From CBDDIP01 sp965229005 (lineage in GTDB: Bacteria > Actinomycetota > Acidimicrobiia > Acidimicrobiales > Ilumatobacteraceae), in the NCBI GenBank assembly GCA_965229005.1, contig CBDDIP010000002.1, positions 1,178,001 to 1,242,000 on the forward strand: 64,000 nucleotides of DNA, written 5' to 3'. The notes beneath the pieces are model-generated. The model was given only the letters and a program-made list of their open reading frames with translations. It had not been told where the DNA came from and did no database searches. This document shows, one piece after another, positions 61,961 through 64,000 of this stretch. Numbering within the stretch: the first letter of the stretch is position 1; the number at the start of each line of letters is the position of its first letter. The position numbers and the translations under genes are program-made.

Positions 61961-62383
61961 ATGGCTGACGCGTTCCAGGTCGAGGTCGTGTCGCCGGAGA
62001 AGGTGCTCTTCTCCGGCGAGGCCACGCAGGTGATCACGCGCACGCTCGGCGGCGGCGAAATTGCGTTCCTCGCCGGGCACGCGCCGTTCCTCGCCGCGCT
62101 CACCGAGAACCACACGCGCGTCACGCTGGTCGACGGCGAGGTGCTCGACATCGCTGTGCACGGCGGCTTCGTGCAGGTGAGCGGCACCACCGTCAGCATC
62201 CTCAGCGACGTCGCCGAGCTCGCCGACCAGATCGATCGGGCCCGCGCCCAGCGGGCCAAAGAGCGTGCCGAAGCGCGGATGATGAACGAGCAGGACAGCG
62301 ACGCCACCGCGGCGCTGGCCCGAGCCCATGCCCGGTTGAACGCCTCCGGCGGACTCAACGGCACCTCCGCCGCCGCCCACTGA
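61961..62383 (+). CDS. atpC: F1 ATP synthase subunit epsilon
   Basis: A 140-residue subunit with the N-terminal beta sandwich (FQVEVVSPEKVLFSGEATQV, GEIAFLAGHAPFLAAL, VHGGFVQVSGTTVSIL) and a C-terminal helical part (ELADQIDRARAQRAKERAEA), which in other species inhibits ATP hydrolysis. It lies 2 bp after atpD and ends the operon; a strong terminator follows. Confidence 0.95.
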   Translation: MADAFQVEVVSPEKVLFSGEATQVITRTLGGGEIAFLAGHAPFLAALTENHTRVTLVDGEVLDIAVHGGFVQVSGTTVSILSDVAELADQIDRARAQRAKERAEARMMNEQDSDATAALARAHARLNASGGLNGTSAAAH

Positions 62384-62398
62384 TCGCGACCACCGACA

Positions 62399-62445
62399 AC
62401 TGGATGTCTGACGCGCGGCGGTGCCGCGCCTCAGACATCCAGTTT
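62399..62445 (+). terminator. Rho-independent terminator after the atp operon
   Basis: ACTGGATGTCTGA pairs with TCAGACATCCAGT over 13 bp, then a C/C mismatch, then GCGCGGC pairs with GCCGCGC over a GGT loop. TTTCGCGTTT follows. It lies between atpC and the next promoter. Confidence 0.85.
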
Positions 62446-62457
62446 CGCGTTTGTCCG

Positions 62458-62463
62458 TAGTCT
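62458..62463 (+). promoter_or_regulatory. Candidate -10 box of SDR gene
   Basis: TAGTCT, exactly 6 nt before the ATG at 62470, with no ribosome-binding site. It sits directly after the atp terminator. Confidence 0.5.
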
Positions 62464-62469
62464 GAGCGG

Positions 62470-63249
62470 ATGGTCCGCTCGCTCCCGTTCACGTCCGCAC
62501 TCGTCACCGGCGCATCGAGCGGCATCGGCGAATCGATGGCCCATCTGCTCGGTGCTGCGGTGGTGCCCCAGGTGCTCGTCGCCCGTCGTCGCGACCGGCT
62601 GGAGGAGATCGCAGCCAAGTACCCGGGCACCGAGGTGCTCGAGGCAGACCTGGCGACACAAAAGGGCCTCGCCGCGGTCGTCGCCCGCGCCGGGTCGACC
62701 ACGGAGCCGATCGACCTCGTCGTCAACAACGCCGGCTTCGGTACGTCGGGATCGTTCCACGAGCTCGACGCCGATCGCCTCGATCGGGAGGTGCAGCTCA
62801 ACGTTGCCGCGTTGACGCGCATCAGCCGCGCTGCGCTCGGCGTGATGGTGCCGCGCGGCCGTGGCTTCCTGTTGAACGTGAGCAGCGTGGCGAGCTTCCA
62901 GCCGGCGCCGCACCTCGCCGTCTATGCGGCGACGAAGGCGTACGTCACCAGCCTCACCGAGAGCCTGCACGAGGAGGTGCGCGGTACCGGCGTGCACGTC
63001 ACCGCGTTGTGCCCGGGCCTGACGCGCACCGAGTTCCAGAGCGTGAGCAACACCGAGAGCTACCAGTCCGAGTACCCGGCCTTCGCCTGGCTCAGTGCCG
63101 ACGAGGTCGCCGCCGCGGGGCTCAACGACGTCGCCAAGGGTCGGGCACTGAGCATCCCCGGCGCGATGTACAAGGGCCTCGCCGCGGCCACCGGCATCAC
63201 CCCGCGGGGCCTCGCCCGCCGCCTCTCCGGCATGATCCAGCGCGGCTGA
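62470..63249 (+). CDS. Short-chain dehydrogenase/reductase family protein
   Basis: A 259-residue classical SDR: cofactor loop TGASSGIGES near 14-22, NNAG in LVVNNAGFG, catalytic Ser in LLNVSSVASF, and Y152-A-A-T-K156. The basic residues after the first strand (VARRRDRLEEIA) suggest NADP(H). Substrate unknown. It stands alone between the atp operon and a convergent toxin-antitoxin pair, with 1 bp between the two stops. Confidence 0.9.
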   Translation: MVRSLPFTSALVTGASSGIGESMAHLLGAAVVPQVLVARRRDRLEEIAAKYPGTEVLEADLATQKGLAAVVARAGSTTEPIDLVVNNAGFGTSGSFHELDADRLDREVQLNVAALTRISRAALGVMVPRGRGFLLNVSSVASFQPAPHLAVYAATKAYVTSLTESLHEEVRGTGVHVTALCPGLTRTEFQSVSNTESYQSEYPAFAWLSADEVAAAGLNDVAKGRALSIPGAMYKGLAAATGITPRGLARRLSGMIQRG

Positions 63250-63250
63250 G

Positions 63251-63682
63251 TCACCGACCGCGAGGTGCGCTCACCTTGATCCGCTCCTCCTTGCATGCCT
63301 GTTGCAGCAGTGGCGACGGCGCACTGAGGAAGACGTGGGCGCGGAGCTGCGTGGCTGCCGCGAGCGCTTCGATGCCGAGCACGTTGAGGGGGTGACGTTG
63401 GCGGAGCTGCCCGATGGTCGGAGCCAAGTCGCGCAGGCTGATCAACCCGACGCCAGCCGGCAGCTCCAGCACCGCGTTGATGGCTCGCTCGCGCAGGTCG
63501 GTCGGCAGGTTGGCGAAGGGACGCGACAGCGCTCGTGTTCGTTCGTCGTGGTTGAGCACCGCTTGGCAGAGCCGTACGTACCAGTACCCGGTGGTGAACA
63601 GCTCCTTGTCGGCCAGTGCCCGTGGTGTCGATCCGCGCAGGACGAGTCCCAGGAGCTGATCGTCGATGAGTGCGATCGTCAC
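63251..63682 (-). CDS. PIN-like protein paired with AbrB-type antitoxin (probable toxin, atypical active site)
   Basis: A 143-residue protein. The start IALIDDQLLGLVLRG and the later LNVLGIEALAAATQLRAHVFLSAPSPLLQQACKEERIKV have the strand-helix pattern of PIN-domain ribonucleases. However, the usual Asp in the (T/S)xD turn after the last strands reads SAPS, so one acidic residue may be missing. The ATG overlaps the stop of an AbrB-type gene, the standard order for antitoxin-toxin operons. Assignment rests mainly on context. Confidence 0.6.
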   Translation of the reverse strand: MTIALIDDQLLGLVLRGSTPRALADKELFTTGYWYVRLCQAVLNHDERTRALSRPFANLPTDLRERAINAVLELPAGVGLISLRDLAPTIGQLRQRHPLNVLGIEALAAATQLRAHVFLSAPSPLLQQACKEERIKVSAPRGR

Positions 63683-63921
63683 TGGTCGGCGAGATCACCG
63701 TCGCCGAAGCCGGATCGAGCCGCCGCCCAGTCCTCGTCGGTCAACGCGCCGAGCAGACGGCTTCGCAAGGCTGCCGCTCCGCCCGGCACGATGATCACGG
63801 CATCGCCCAGGTCGAGGTAGCCGACGTCGCCACCCTCGTCGAGGCCCCATCGACGACGAGCCATCGATGGCAGGCTCATCTGGCCTCGAGACGACACCCG
63901 CAGATCTCCGGTCGACGACAT
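63679..63921 (-). CDS. AbrB/MazE-type antitoxin
   Basis: An 80-residue protein. LRVSSRGQMSLPSMARRRWGLDEGGDVGYLDLGDAVIIVPGG is a swapped-hairpin AbrB/SpoVT DNA-binding domain. The acidic C-terminus (LTDEDWAAARSGFGDGDLADQ) would bind and neutralise the partner. A TAGGCT box (63928-63933) lies exactly 6 nt upstream of the ATG and overlaps an inverted repeat, indicating a leaderless, self-repressed operon. Confidence 0.85.
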   Translation of the reverse strand: MSSTGDLRVSSRGQMSLPSMARRRWGLDEGGDVGYLDLGDAVIIVPGGAAALRSRLLGALTDEDWAAARSGFGDGDLADQ

Positions 63922-63932
63922 CCCGTCAGCCT

Positions 63933-63959
63933 ACAAGGCGATCCAGACCTCTGCCTTGT
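63933..63959. promoter_or_regulatory. Inverted repeat at the antitoxin promoter (candidate operator)
   Basis: ACAAGGC (63933-63939) and GCCTTGT (63953-63959) are exact inverted arms with a 13-bp spacer. The left arm touches the TAGGCT -10 box of the AbrB gene on the minus strand, a position suited to autorepression. Confidence 0.5.
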
Positions 63960-64000
63960 GCAAGCGTTTGATCTCGCGGCCACCGTGACGTCGGATCAGC

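Overview
The window is high-GC DNA packed with genes that often start with GTG, with very short intergenic gaps and few Shine-Dalgarno sites. Its backbone is a conserved actinobacterial housekeeping order: argS-lysA-hom-thrC-rho-rpmE-prfA-prmC-rpiB-glyA-wecA-atpZ/I-BEFF'HAGDC. Together with a mycothiol-type DinB-fold protein, an LPXTG protein and many acyl-CoA metabolism genes, this points to an actinobacterium. I infer an Acidimicrobiia/Ilumatobacter-like lineage rather than Mycobacterium, because ATP synthase b, b' and delta are three separate genes. The lineage is inferred from gene content only.

Layout. 1-4519 (minus strand) is a cation/proton antiporter operon, mrpAB-mrpC-mrpD, cut by the window start and preceded by a winged-helix regulator. 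4710-8376 (plus) holds glnD and an acyl-CoA dehydrogenase behind a 16-bp palindrome. 8464-14068 (plus) is a compact peptide-ligase-like cluster: circularly permuted ATP-grasp, alpha-E, a fused ATP-grasp/alpha-E protein and a transglutaminase. Next come an MFS transporter and an alkylation-repair pair (ada-alkA fusion and ogt). 17488-20153 has a hypothetical gene, a lipoprotein and a divergent ECF sigma/anti-sigma pair. 20086-22465 has a divergent WYL regulator/DinB pair and a membrane protein, followed by tRNA-Arg(CCG). 22572-26626 (minus) has a serine hydrolase, an acyl-CoA ligase and a membrane protein.

26716-42909 is the argS to prmC half of the backbone. It supports lysine and threonine synthesis, transcription termination and translation termination. 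Between its members sit a PemK/MazF-like gene, an LPATG surface protein, a DUF1800/DUF1501 secreted pair and an unrecognised 343-aa protein. thrB, which many actinobacteria carry between thrC and rho, is absent. 42885-50098 interrupts the backbone between prmC and rpiB (a TerB-like protein, S9 peptidase, zinc dehydrogenase, nucleoside hydrolase, lipoprotein and thiolase-like protein), and the sua5/tsaC gene usual at this position is absent. 50160-53578 is rpiB-glyA-membrane protein-wecA. 54133-62383 is the complete F1Fo ATP synthase operon, ending in a strong terminator. The right edge has an SDR gene and an AbrB/PIN-like toxin-antitoxin pair.

The most unusual features are: an ATP synthase gamma subunit with an extra ~118-residue C-terminal tail containing a helix-hairpin-helix-like segment; a fused ATP-grasp protein that appears to have lost its nucleotide-binding segment; palindromic repeats shared between two distant intergenic regions; a 53-bp tandem array; a large inverted repeat near 45.4 kb; and repeated TAnnnT boxes placed just upstream of start codons, which suggests widespread leaderless transcription.
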